From positions 1-53,581 of the forward strand of contig CAKKRE010000029.1 of NCBI GenBank assembly GCA_919902505.1: 53,581 bases of DNA, in the 5' to 3' direction. The notes under the pieces are model-generated. The model made no database searches. It was not told where the DNA came from and saw only the letters and a list, made by a program, of their open reading frames with translations. A program made the translations under genes and the position numbers. This DNA comes from Nitrospiraceae bacterium. GTDB taxonomy: Bacteria > Nitrospirota > Nitrospiria > Nitrospirales > Nitrospiraceae. Below, piece after piece: positions 27,161 to 35,582 of this stretch; within the stretch, counting starts at the first letter, position 1; the number at the start of each line of letters is the position of its first letter.

Positions 27161-30109
27161 ATGACGCTCTTGTCGCGGTATCGAACAGCCCTCATTGTGC
27201 TCTGTGGCATCGTCGCGCTCTATGCGCTGCTCGGTTTTGTCGTCGCGCCCTATGCCGTCAAGACCTACGCGATTCCTGCCTTGGCCGAACGTCTTCGGCA
27301 CCCGGTCGTGCTCGGTGACGTCCGGATCAATCCGTTTACCTTTTCGATGACGCTGACGGCCTTCGAGATTCGGGAGCCGGATCAGACGCCCATGCTGGGG
27401 TTCGAAGAACTCTTCGTGGACTTCGAAGGGACCTCGTTGGCGCGGTCGGCCTATCTGTTCGACGAAATTCGATTGACCCTCCCCTTTGGCCTTGTCCACA
27501 TCCGGGTCGATGGCACGTTGAATCTGCTGGGGCTGGTGCCGCCGGCTCAAGACTCACCGGCCGATCCTGCCCCACCAGCCGATGCCAAGGCGGAGAAGGC
27601 CCCTGTGCCGCCGGTCGAGATCCGTCTGCTGAGCATTCGGCAGGGGGTCGTCGAGTATCGGGACGATTCGAAACGCAAGCCGGTGACGATCGATGTGGTG
27701 CCGATTGAAATCACGCTGCGCAATTTCGGCACCCGGCCCGGGGGCGAAAACGCCTATGCCTTCTCGGCCGAGTTCGGTGAGGGTGAAACATTGGCCTGGG
27801 AGGGGACGGTCCACCTCGATCCGCTGGAATCGGACGGGCATCTCTCGCTGTCCAATGTCAGACTCAACACGTTCTGGCCGAGCCTGCGCGATCGATTTCG
27901 ATTCGACATCCTGAGCGGGGCCGTCCTCGTCGATGCCCGGTATCACTTCGATACGTCGGCTGCTCCGGTCAACCTGCAGGTGAACGAGGGAAAATTCGTC
28001 CTGTCCGATTTCCGGCTGTCTGCGGCGGGGGATCGTGATCCGGTCATGACGGTGCCGGCGTTGGCGTTCGAGGGCATTCGCATGGACCTTCCAAAGCGGG
28101 AGGCGGGAGTCGGGACGATCGCGCTGAGCGGTGCAGAGATCCGTGCCTGGCTTGCCGAGGACGGCGTCGTGAATTTCACACCACTTTTTACTCCGGTTGC
28201 GGCTTCACGGGAGGACCCGGTCGAGTCGGAGCGGCCTGCGACGGAGCCCGGGCAGCCCTGGTCGGTGGACGTGCAGGCGATTGAGGTGACCAAGGCGCAG
28301 GTGGCGTTCGAAGATCGGAGTCTGAAGACGCCGGCACAGTTGGCCATCGATGATCTGCATGTGACGGTGAACGGGCTTCATGTGCCGTTGAAAGGCTCGT
28401 GGCCGGTGTCGGCCGGTTTTCGGCTCAATCAACAGGGTACCGTTGAGAGCAAGGGCACGCTGCAACTGGATCCCCTGCACACGGCGCTCTCCCTCAAATT
28501 GGCGCATATCGGTCTGCGGCCCTTCCAGCCCTATCTCGACCGTAGCATGCAGGTTGAAATCAGAGACGGCGAATTGGAATTGGACGGGGAGCTGGTGTAT
28601 CGCAGCCGGCATGACCCGGAACCGATGCTCCGGTATACGGGACAGGTGGGGCTGAATAATCTGCATGTGGCCGACAGGGTGTCTGCCCAGGAGTTTCTTG
28701 GCTGGACGACTCTTGGGCTGAACAAGGTTGCGCTGGAGGTGGTCCCGACGAAGGTGAAGATCGAGGAGATTGCGTGGCGCGATCCGGCGATCCGGTTTGT
28801 GACGGCCAGAGACGGAACCACGAATCTTTCGCGCGCGATGAAGGCTCCGCCTGAAGGTCCGGCACAGCCGCCGGTACCGAAGCCGGTTGAGGCGACAGCG
28901 CCCAAGAAGGCGACGACTCCGATCCCCATCGAGGTGAATGTCGTCCGGTTGTCCAAACTGTCCGCCACGTTCATCGACGAGTCGATCGACCCGGTTGTCA
29001 CAACCGGGATTCAAGACCTGAGCGGTACGATCAAGGGGCTGTCCTCCAAGCAGATCACGAAAGCGGAGGTGGCGCTGGCAGGGACAGTCGATGAGGTGGC
29101 CCCGCTCAAGATTCAGGGGCAGATCAATCCTCTGAGCGAGGATATGTATACGCACCTGACCTTTCTGTTCAAGGGCGTCGACCTCACGGCGGTGTCGCCC
29201 TACGCGGGCAAGTATGTCGGCTATCCGATCACCAAGGGCAAGCTCTCGCTCGACCTCATGTATCAGGTGTCGAAGAAGCAACTGGTGGGGGAAAACAAAG
29301 TATTGGTCGATCAGCTCACGTTCGGAGAGAAAACCGACAGCCCGGACGCCACGAGTCTTCCGGTTCGTCTGGCCGTGGGGTTGTTGAAAGACCGACAGGG
29401 GCGGATCGATATCGATATGCCGGTGCGCGGTGATCTGAACGAACCGGACTTTCGCTACGGCCGAGTGGTGCTGAATGCGTTGGTCAATCTGATCACCAAA
29501 GTGGCCACCTCTCCGTTTTCGGCGCTGGGGGGCCTTGTCGGCGGCAGCGGTGAAGACTTGCAGTTCATCGAATTCATGGCCGGAAGCGAAGTCCTGGAGA
29601 GTGTGGAGCAGCGAAAGATCGAGTCGATTGCCAAGGCGCTCCAGGAACGACCGGCGTTACGGGTGGATGTGGCGGGTGCGGCCGATCCTGCGCGAGACCG
29701 CGAAGCCCTGGCGTTGCAGAAAATAGCGACCGAGGTGCAGCGACGATTTACTCAGGGGGGAACCAAAAATCTGCAAGCTGTGCCCTCGCCCTCGCGGGAG
29801 TTTGAACTCCTGAGCGATCTCTATGCGGAGAAGTTGGGAAAGCAACCGATGAAGCGTGAAGAGCTCCCGGGGGGGAAATTCGTCGAACGGGTGTTGACGG
29901 CCGACGAACTGCGACAACAGCTGTTTCCGGCCATGACGGTGGAGGAGTCGGAATTGCGTCAGTTGGCGCAAGGGCGCGCCAGGGCCATTCGTGAGCGGCT
30001 GATCGAGCAGGGCGGGTTGCCCGAGGATCGCGTCTTCCTGATTGACGCGGAGCTGGCGCCTTCAGAGGGAAAACAGGTCCGGGTCAGGCTGAATCTGACG
30101 GGAAGTTGA
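27161..30109 (+). CDS. AsmA/DUF748-type envelope protein
   Basis: A 982-residue protein with one N-terminal membrane helix (LIVLCGIVALYALLGFVVAPY) and a long periplasmic part of repeated beta segments, as in DUF748/AsmA-like proteins, thought to bridge the envelope and carry lipid. Landmarks are RHPVVLGDVRINPFTFS, the GTKVKIEEIAWRDP-like strands, and late GRIDIDMPVRGDLNEPDF. The C-terminal 150 residues, including AKALQERPALRVDVAG, resemble an OmpA-like peptidoglycan-binding region. I start at the ATG 27161; the open frame extends back into tRNA-Arg. Possibly transcribed with the tRNA. Confidence 0.85.
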   Translation: MTLLSRYRTALIVLCGIVALYALLGFVVAPYAVKTYAIPALAERLRHPVVLGDVRINPFTFSMTLTAFEIREPDQTPMLGFEELFVDFEGTSLARSAYLFDEIRLTLPFGLVHIRVDGTLNLLGLVPPAQDSPADPAPPADAKAEKAPVPPVEIRLLSIRQGVVEYRDDSKRKPVTIDVVPIEITLRNFGTRPGGENAYAFSAEFGEGETLAWEGTVHLDPLESDGHLSLSNVRLNTFWPSLRDRFRFDILSGAVLVDARYHFDTSAAPVNLQVNEGKFVLSDFRLSAAGDRDPVMTVPALAFEGIRMDLPKREAGVGTIALSGAEIRAWLAEDGVVNFTPLFTPVAASREDPVESERPATEPGQPWSVDVQAIEVTKAQVAFEDRSLKTPAQLAIDDLHVTVNGLHVPLKGSWPVSAGFRLNQQGTVESKGTLQLDPLHTALSLKLAHIGLRPFQPYLDRSMQVEIRDGELELDGELVYRSRHDPEPMLRYTGQVGLNNLHVADRVSAQEFLGWTTLGLNKVALEVVPTKVKIEEIAWRDPAIRFVTARDGTTNLSRAMKAPPEGPAQPPVPKPVEATAPKKATTPIPIEVNVVRLSKLSATFIDESIDPVVTTGIQDLSGTIKGLSSKQITKAEVALAGTVDEVAPLKIQGQINPLSEDMYTHLTFLFKGVDLTAVSPYAGKYVGYPITKGKLSLDLMYQVSKKQLVGENKVLVDQLTFGEKTDSPDATSLPVRLAVGLLKDRQGRIDIDMPVRGDLNEPDFRYGRVVLNALVNLITKVATSPFSALGGLVGGSGEDLQFIEFMAGSEVLESVEQRKIESIAKALQERPALRVDVAGAADPARDREALALQKIATEVQRRFTQGGTKNLQAVPSPSREFELLSDLYAEKLGKQPMKREELPGGKFVERVLTADELRQQLFPAMTVEESELRQLAQGRARAIRERLIEQGGLPEDRVFLIDAELAPSEGKQVRVRLNLTGS

Positions 30110-30123
30110 GCGGCTGGGTAGGG

Positions 30124-30492
30124 TCAGGGCTTGGGCTGGTATCGCATTCGCGTTCCATGCAGCAGTGAGAGCTCGATTTCACTCGCGCTCAATTCAGTCG
30201 GGAAGTAGGCTCCGGAAATCTTGGCCGCATTGATGCTGGCTCCTTCGAGCTTCGCGTTGCGGAAATCGATACCTCGAAGATCGGCTTGCCGAAAGTAACA
30301 CTCGCTGAAGTCCAATCCATCCGTCTCTAGCCCACGCAAGTCGAGGCCCCGCAAGTCGCAGCGGGTCAGGTCGACCGGTTCGCCTCCCGCCCGTTTGACG
30401 TTGAACTCCTTGATGCACCCCTCGCGAAGCAAGCGATACATGGGATCGTTGGCGATCCGGAGTCCGGTGGCTGGTGGTTTCGTATTCTCCAT
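30124..30492 (-). CDS. small pentapeptide-repeat protein
   Basis: A 122-residue protein with AGGAGAG before the ATG at 30490-30492. From about residue 40 it shows A/C-D/N-L-x-x repeats: LTRCDLRGLDLRGLETDGLDF, then FRQADLRGIDFRNAKLEGASI. These form a right-handed square helix in known members. About eight to ten repeats are present, which is short. Role unknown. It converges with the AsmA-like gene. Confidence 0.75.
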   Translation of the reverse strand: MENTKPPATGLRIANDPMYRLLREGCIKEFNVKRAGGEPVDLTRCDLRGLDLRGLETDGLDFSECYFRQADLRGIDFRNAKLEGASINAAKISGAYFPTELSASEIELSLLHGTRMRYQPKP

Positions 30493-30603
30493 GCGCTCTC
30501 CTCTGGCACCTGAATTTCTTATCGGATACGTGAGTAAAAACTTGAGGGGGCAGGCGGTTTCTTCCGCCACCTGTTTTGCGGCATCCTTGGCGTAAGCTTC
30601 TGC

Positions 30604-30632
30604 TTGCACCGGGCGAGGAGAAACGGTACTCT
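30604..30632 (+). promoter_or_regulatory. possible promoter of the peroxiredoxin gene
   Basis: TTGCAC (30604-30609), a 17-base spacer and TACTCT (30627-30632), about 69 bases before the peroxiredoxin start. The -10 box is weak; TCTAAT at 30630 is an alternative with a longer spacer. No OxyR-like site could be recognised. Confidence 0.3.
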
Positions 30633-30700
30633 AATCCTGTCTTTTTGCTCCCTTACGCAGTGCCACCACCAGATCAGACCGGAAATTGAAGGAGGAAATC

Positions 30701-31336
30701 ATGGGACTACGATTGGGCGACGATGCCCCAAACTTTACAGCTGAGACGACGGAAGGGACGATCAACTTTCATGAGTGGCTGGGCGGCGGGTGGGGGATTC
30801 TGTTTTCGCACCCGAAGGACTATACCCCCGTCTGCACGACAGAATTGGGTTATATGGCGAGGATCAAAGGGGAGTTCGATAAGCGTGGCGTGAAGGTTCT
30901 CGCTATCAGCGTGGACCCCTTGGATTCGCATCGCGGTTGGACCAAGGACATCAACGAAACCCAGAATTGTACGGTCAGTTACCCTATCATTGCCGACCCG
31001 GAGAAGAAGGTCGCCGATCTGTATGACATGATCCACCCGAACTCGCTGGATAGCATGACCGTGCGATCGGTGTTCGTGATCGGGCCGGATAAGAAGATCA
31101 AGTTAATGCTGACCTACCCGGCTTCCTGCGGGAGGAATTTCGACGAATTGCTGCGCGTGGTGGATTCCCTGCAGCTGACGGCGAAATATAAAGTGGCGAC
31201 TCCGGTGAACTGGAAGGACGGGCAGGACTGCATCATCACGCCGGCGGTGAACGATGCCGAAGCCAAGACGCTGTTTCCGAAAGGATTCAAAGCGATCAAG
31301 CCCTATCTTCGGCTGACCCCGCAGCCCAATAAGTAA
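30701..31336 (+). CDS. 1-Cys peroxiredoxin (Prx6 type)
   Basis: A 211-residue thiol peroxidase with an AAGGAGG site. The active cysteine is C45 in PKDYTPVCTTELG. The long C-terminal domain with VDSLQLTAKYKVATPVNWKDGQD is the Prx6/AhpC-1-Cys signature. No resolving cysteine sits in the usual 2-Cys position. It detoxifies H2O2 and organic peroxides in the cytoplasm. It is a single-gene unit ended by a perfect hairpin terminator. Confidence 0.94.
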   Translation: MGLRLGDDAPNFTAETTEGTINFHEWLGGGWGILFSHPKDYTPVCTTELGYMARIKGEFDKRGVKVLAISVDPLDSHRGWTKDINETQNCTVSYPIIADPEKKVADLYDMIHPNSLDSMTVRSVFVIGPDKKIKLMLTYPASCGRNFDELLRVVDSLQLTAKYKVATPVNWKDGQDCIITPAVNDAEAKTLFPKGFKAIKPYLRLTPQPNK

Positions 31337-31360
31337 GGCGAGATCAACGGGCAACCCCAG

Positions 31361-31404
31361 GAAAGGGGGAGGCAGCCTCACAGCTGCCTCCCCCTTTCTT
31401 TTAT
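31361..31404 (+). terminator. strong rho-independent terminator of the peroxiredoxin gene
   Basis: GAAAGGGGGAGGCAGC (31361-31376) pairs over all 16 bases with GCTGCCTCCCCCTTTC (31383-31398) around a six-base loop, followed by TTTTAT. It lies 25 bases after the peroxiredoxin stop. Confidence 0.9.
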
Positions 31405-31470
31405 GCAGTCCATTGTGTTTTGGAAAGTTCGTCTTTATCGGTCCGGGTCATTTGAGAAGGGAAACAGCCC

Positions 31471-33663
31471 CTACACCAGGAGGAGGCCGGCTTCGCGGAT
31501 CGACTGCCAGGCGGCGCTCCTGCTGAATCGATCGAATCCGCGCGCGCCGACGTCCGGAAAGCGATCGCGCACGTCGGCGAGGCGGGGGTAGTCGTGATTT
31601 CTCCGGCGGGGCGAAGGCGTGGATTCGTGCAGGAAGTGGAGCAACCATTCGGTGTGCGGGGACGCCAGGCTGATCGTAAAATCTTCTGTGCGTGTCGGGA
31701 GAATGACCCTGGTGCGTGTATGTCCGGTTGCCGCGACCACCGGCCTGCCGCCGATCCAGACGCAACGTCGTTCGGCAGTCAGTGGCACGGCAGAGGAAGC
31801 CGCCAGCGCCTGCGTGAGCCAGGTCTTCGTCACCCGTGGCGGTTTGACCCGATGTGAGAACCAGCGTTGTGTTGGGATATCGAAGCCGGCCTGCTCCATG
31901 TAGTTGAGTAACGCGACGCGCAGGCCTTCGCCGAGCCAGGGCGGGCAGGTCGCGTTGGGGTCGGCGTGGCGGAGATCGTTTTCGGCAAACTCTTCGAAGG
32001 TCGGGCCGAGGATCGTGATGCCTTCCGCAGCCGGGTTGAGCCCGATGGGACTGTGGGCGGTGGCCGTAAATTTGTGCCAGAAGGCGGACTGCAGGAGATG
32101 GTTCGCAAACAGTTGCCGCACACGTTCCAGTGAATCGACCGTGTCGGCGATGGTCTCACCGGGACACCCGTACATGAGATAGGCATGCACCAGGATGCCG
32201 GCCCGGCGAAATGCCGCCGCAACCCGCGCCGTTTGGTCTACCGTAATCCCTTTCTTCATCCGTTCCAGCAAGCGATCGGACGCGGCTTCGAGCCCGGCGG
32301 TCAGGGCGATGCAGCCGGATGCCGCCAGCAGTCGTGCTAAATCGGGGGAGAACGCCTCCTCGAATCGAATGTTCCCCCACCAGGAAATGGTCAGGCCGGT
32401 TTCGAGCAGGCGCAGGGCCAGGGCTTTGAGCGCGGCCGGCGGTGCGGCTTCATCGACGAAATGGAAGCCCCGTTGCCCGGTTTCTTGAATCAACGCCTCG
32501 ATCTGGTCGATCAGGACGTCGGTCGGCGTCATCTCATAGCGCGAGATATAGTTCAGCCCGACATCGCAAAACGTGCATTGCTTCCAATAACAGCCGTGCG
32601 CAACGGTCAACTTGTTCCAATGGCCTTCCGACCAGAGCCGGTGCATGGGGTTCAGACTATCGAGGATCGAGAGGTAGTCGGTGAGCGGGAGTCCGGCATA
32701 GGTCGGTCGGCCGAGCTCATGCATCGGAATATCCGGTTCATTGCTGCCGTCTCGAAATATGACGCGGCCGTCTCTGCAGAGAAACGTCCGCCGGAGCAGG
32801 GGCTCGGGCTTCCCGCCTGCCAGGTGTTCCAGGAGGCAGAGGAAGGGGCGTTCTCCGTCATCGAGCGTCACATAATCTACGTACTGGAACAGTCGTGGGT
32901 CTTCGAGTCGTCTCAGCTCGGTGTTCACATATCCGCCACCCAGGACGATGACGGTAGGTGGTGATTGTGCCTTGATCGCCTGTGCAATCCTCAACGCACC
33001 GAACAGGTTGCCGGGAAAGGGAATTGTGAGGCCCACGACATCGGGCGTGGTTCGCTGGAGATGCGGCCAGAGCGCCTCAAGCAGCAATTCATCTGTGAGG
33101 CTCAGTGGTTGAGCCAGGGCGTCCTCGATCCGGTCGAATGACGAGGTGGCCTGCATAATCTGTTCGGCGTAACGATTCAGAAAGAGGTGGGGAGCGACGG
33201 TGCTGTGGAGGAGGTCCGTGAGGTCCTCAATGTACAGTGTGGCGCGGTGCCGGGCGGTGTCTGACGGCGAAGATGCGTGCGATCCTTCTCCGGGCCGACG
33301 ATGAGAGGCAAAACGGGGGCCCTCCGGGAGGAATCCCGGGCGGGCGAGGTGGGGGGCCAACATCGGGTCCTTCCCCTGAAGAAACGCGATCACCGGCTCG
33401 ATTGTCTGAAGATAGGCTGTTTCCAACGCCAGGATTTGTTGGATTTCGCCTCGCCACGGCCGGTCCGTCTGCTTGATCCGGGTGAAAGCCTGCTCCAGTC
33501 CCGACCGCGAGAAGAGGCGCAGCACCATTTCGAGGCCGAGGTCGGCTTGCGCAGCCTCATATCCCCGTGAATGGAGGAAACCTGTCAGGTAGGCGGTCGC
33601 GGGATAGGGCGTATTGAGTTGGGTCAGCGGGGGAATGACAAGGAGGACGCGTGGCTTGGCCAT
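31471..33663 (-). CDS. B12-binding radical SAM protein
   Basis: A 730-residue enzyme. The N-terminal third (PRVLLVIPPLTQLNTPYPATAYLTGFL to VIVLGGGYVNTEL) is a cobalamin-binding-type domain. The radical SAM barrel follows with C358, C363 and C366 in HGCYWKQCTFCDVGLNY. The first pair is four residues apart instead of the canonical three. Further barrel strands include GFHFVDEAAPP, ITAGLEAAS-like LTAGLEAASDRLLERM and AYLMYGCPGE. Such enzymes usually methylate or rearrange unactivated carbons; the substrate is unknown. It stands alone, flanked by repeats. Confidence 0.85.
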   Translation of the reverse strand: MAKPRVLLVIPPLTQLNTPYPATAYLTGFLHSRGYEAAQADLGLEMVLRLFSRSGLEQAFTRIKQTDRPWRGEIQQILALETAYLQTIEPVIAFLQGKDPMLAPHLARPGFLPEGPRFASHRRPGEGSHASSPSDTARHRATLYIEDLTDLLHSTVAPHLFLNRYAEQIMQATSSFDRIEDALAQPLSLTDELLLEALWPHLQRTTPDVVGLTIPFPGNLFGALRIAQAIKAQSPPTVIVLGGGYVNTELRRLEDPRLFQYVDYVTLDDGERPFLCLLEHLAGGKPEPLLRRTFLCRDGRVIFRDGSNEPDIPMHELGRPTYAGLPLTDYLSILDSLNPMHRLWSEGHWNKLTVAHGCYWKQCTFCDVGLNYISRYEMTPTDVLIDQIEALIQETGQRGFHFVDEAAPPAALKALALRLLETGLTISWWGNIRFEEAFSPDLARLLAASGCIALTAGLEAASDRLLERMKKGITVDQTARVAAAFRRAGILVHAYLMYGCPGETIADTVDSLERVRQLFANHLLQSAFWHKFTATAHSPIGLNPAAEGITILGPTFEEFAENDLRHADPNATCPPWLGEGLRVALLNYMEQAGFDIPTQRWFSHRVKPPRVTKTWLTQALAASSAVPLTAERRCVWIGGRPVVAATGHTRTRVILPTRTEDFTISLASPHTEWLLHFLHESTPSPRRRNHDYPRLADVRDRFPDVGARGFDRFSRSAAWQSIREAGLLLV

Positions 33664-33731
33664 GCGAGGGAGATACCATACTGCAGGGCAGCGCTGCCAG
33701 CTGTGTGCCCGGGGCGGGTGGCCGGCTTTCT

Positions 33732-33836
33732 AGCAGGCTGCGCACAAAGGGCGTCCTCTTAATCCGTCGTTAGTGGAGCGTCAGCCGAAAAGAGCAATAC
33801 GTTTCACGTTTCACGGATGGCGAGAGCGCCATCCTG
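33732..33836. repeat. family B palindromic repeat, copy in poor form
   Basis: AGCAGGCTGCGCACAAAGGGCGTCC at the left and GCCATCCTGCTAGGCTGCGCGC at the right are imperfect inverted copies. The middle contains TACGTTTCACGTTTCACGGAT, also found (as its complement) in the copy at 36767-36913. The right end runs into the last codons of the degenerate HD-GYP gene. Confidence 0.45.
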
Positions 33837-35183
33837 CTAGGCTGCGCGCATGGACGATTGGATAAAGTATCCGGTCCATCGTTTGATGCGAAAGTACTCG
33901 ACCACATTCCCTGGCAACTCGTCACGCGGCATGGCCCGAAGAATGCTGAGTTCCGACTCTGTTTGGAGATCTACGGTGCGGGGCTGGTCGGCCGGGGCGG
34001 CCTGGTCGTGCAGCAGGACGAGAGGCTTGAGACGGTATTTGAAATTGATATTGAGCACCTGCCCGAAAGAGCCGTCGGTCAGCGTCACGATAGTTCCGGG
34101 CGGAAACACGCCCAGCGTTTGGATCATCGCGATCAGGACTTCCGACGAAAAGAGTCGCTGTTGATGCTTGTACATCGTCGCCAACGCTTCCGCCGGGGAA
34201 AGGGCGTCTTCAGGATGAACGCTATTGACGAGTGCGTCGTAGTGGTCCACGGCGCTCACGATTCTGGTGGGGAGCGAGATTTGGTCTCCCTTGAGTTTCT
34301 CGGGGTAGCCGGACCCGTCCAGCCGTTCATGGTGGCTGCGGATGACGTCCAGCACTTCCTCGGGAAAACCGGGGAATCGTCTGAGCATCTCCACGCCAAG
34401 GTAGGGATGCATCTGATATGTCACATTCTCGACTTCTGAACGGCGGGCACGGGTCTGCAAGATGTGACGCGGAATGCGCTGTTCCCCCACGTCGAGGAGC
34501 AGTCCGGCCATGCCGATCAATTGGAGCGCCTCCTGATCGATGTCGAATTGCTGTGCCACGATCATGGACAGCGTCGCCACATTGAGGGCATGAAGGGTGC
34601 TGGAATTGGCGATATCTTCCTGGTCGAAGGCGCTTGCGACCGTGCCGGCGGCTTCTGTGTTGGTCAGGAGCGTGCTGAGTCCGCCGATCATGGACTGCGC
34701 GTGCCGCAATCCCTCCTCTGAGCCGCCCGTGAGGTGTTGCATCATTTGCGAACTCTGATCGAGCATCTGACGATAGGCGGTGGAGGCGAGTGCTACTGCC
34801 TGGTGGTAGTCGCCATGGGTGGGCTGCTCTTCTTCGGCCGGGGTCGGAGCCTCTGGTTCGACGATGGCTTCGGCTACGCTGGTCTGCGCAGTCGTTTCCG
34901 AAACGCCGGTCGAAGGTGGAGGCGGCAGGATAACGTTGCCCTCTTCATCCGTCTCCGGGTCCGATTCTCGCGGATAGACCAACACGGTGGCCAATCCGAG
35001 TCCTTTGATTGTCGTGATCTGGTTTTGGGAGGTGAGTTTGAACGACCGGCGCGGGAAGGGATGCTTGAACCAGGAGCAATTCAGGTCGACGTACATGCCC
35101 AGGCGGAGATGCTCCGGACGGAGCACCAACGTATCGGACGTGTCGAGTTGAGATATCTCGTCTGAGGTTCGAAGCAGCGCCAT
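33837..35183 (-). CDS. DUF3391 + degenerate HD-GYP protein
   Basis: A 448-residue protein. Residues about 15-75 form a DUF3391 domain (LRPEHLRLGMYVDLNCSWF, then FKLTSQNQITTIKGLG). After a Pro/Glu-rich linker comes an HD-GYP domain (about 190-400). The HD pair is lost: the position of MHDIGK reads LLLDVGEQ (His to Leu230, Lys to Glu234). The GYP part HHERLDGSGYPEKLKGD and DHYDA are kept. Phosphodiesterase activity is therefore doubtful; c-di-GMP sensing is possible. Cytoplasmic. Confidence 0.85.
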   Translation of the reverse strand: MALLRTSDEISQLDTSDTLVLRPEHLRLGMYVDLNCSWFKHPFPRRSFKLTSQNQITTIKGLGLATVLVYPRESDPETDEEGNVILPPPPSTGVSETTAQTSVAEAIVEPEAPTPAEEEQPTHGDYHQAVALASTAYRQMLDQSSQMMQHLTGGSEEGLRHAQSMIGGLSTLLTNTEAAGTVASAFDQEDIANSSTLHALNVATLSMIVAQQFDIDQEALQLIGMAGLLLDVGEQRIPRHILQTRARRSEVENVTYQMHPYLGVEMLRRFPGFPEEVLDVIRSHHERLDGSGYPEKLKGDQISLPTRIVSAVDHYDALVNSVHPEDALSPAEALATMYKHQQRLFSSEVLIAMIQTLGVFPPGTIVTLTDGSFGQVLNINFKYRLKPLVLLHDQAAPADQPRTVDLQTESELSILRAMPRDELPGNVVEYFRIKRWTGYFIQSSMRAA

Positions 35184-35582
35184 GGGTGTTTCTTTTGCAC
35201 GGAAACCGTCGGTCGATACGTAAGCACTTTAGCTCGGATTATTCATGAATGCCGTCGCGAGGCGTTCGAGGCGGAAGCCCGCCGAGGCTACTCGCACGTG
35301 AGGCCGAACGAGAACAGCCTCGCCGGGCGAGAGGATCGGACGCCGGAGCAGGCATTCATGAATAGTCCGGGTTAGGCTATGGGCTGTATCGGACAAGAGG
35401 AGAAGAACCTCGATGAAGAAGGGGCATGGAGGACGTGTCTCTACGTATTGTGAATCCCCCCGGTCTCCGGCGAGGCCCCGGTCCGGTTGCCGGATCTGTC
35501 CCATGTTCGGGTTGGGAAGGTTAAATGGTGCCCAGCAATATCGAGAGGATAGGATGTGAGTCCCCTTCGGTATGAAGGGGGT
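35184..35582. other. gap holding the MITE-like element
   Basis: About 400 bases between the degenerate HD-GYP gene and the RuBisCO-like gene, both on the minus strand. More than a third is repeat A1. The rest has no gene with a ribosome binding site, and it must hold the promoter of the HD-GYP gene. Confidence 0.4.
35229..35375. repeat. MITE-like element, family A, copy A1 (147 bp)
   Basis: Bounded by TTAG at 35229-35232 and TTAG at 35372-35375. The inverted ends match CCCGGAYTATTCATGAAT with one mismatch at the left. It matches copy A2 (39508-39688) in opposite orientation over its whole length, except that A2 has 34 extra bases. No coding frame of its own is credible. Non-autonomous element, see findings. 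Confidence 0.75.
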
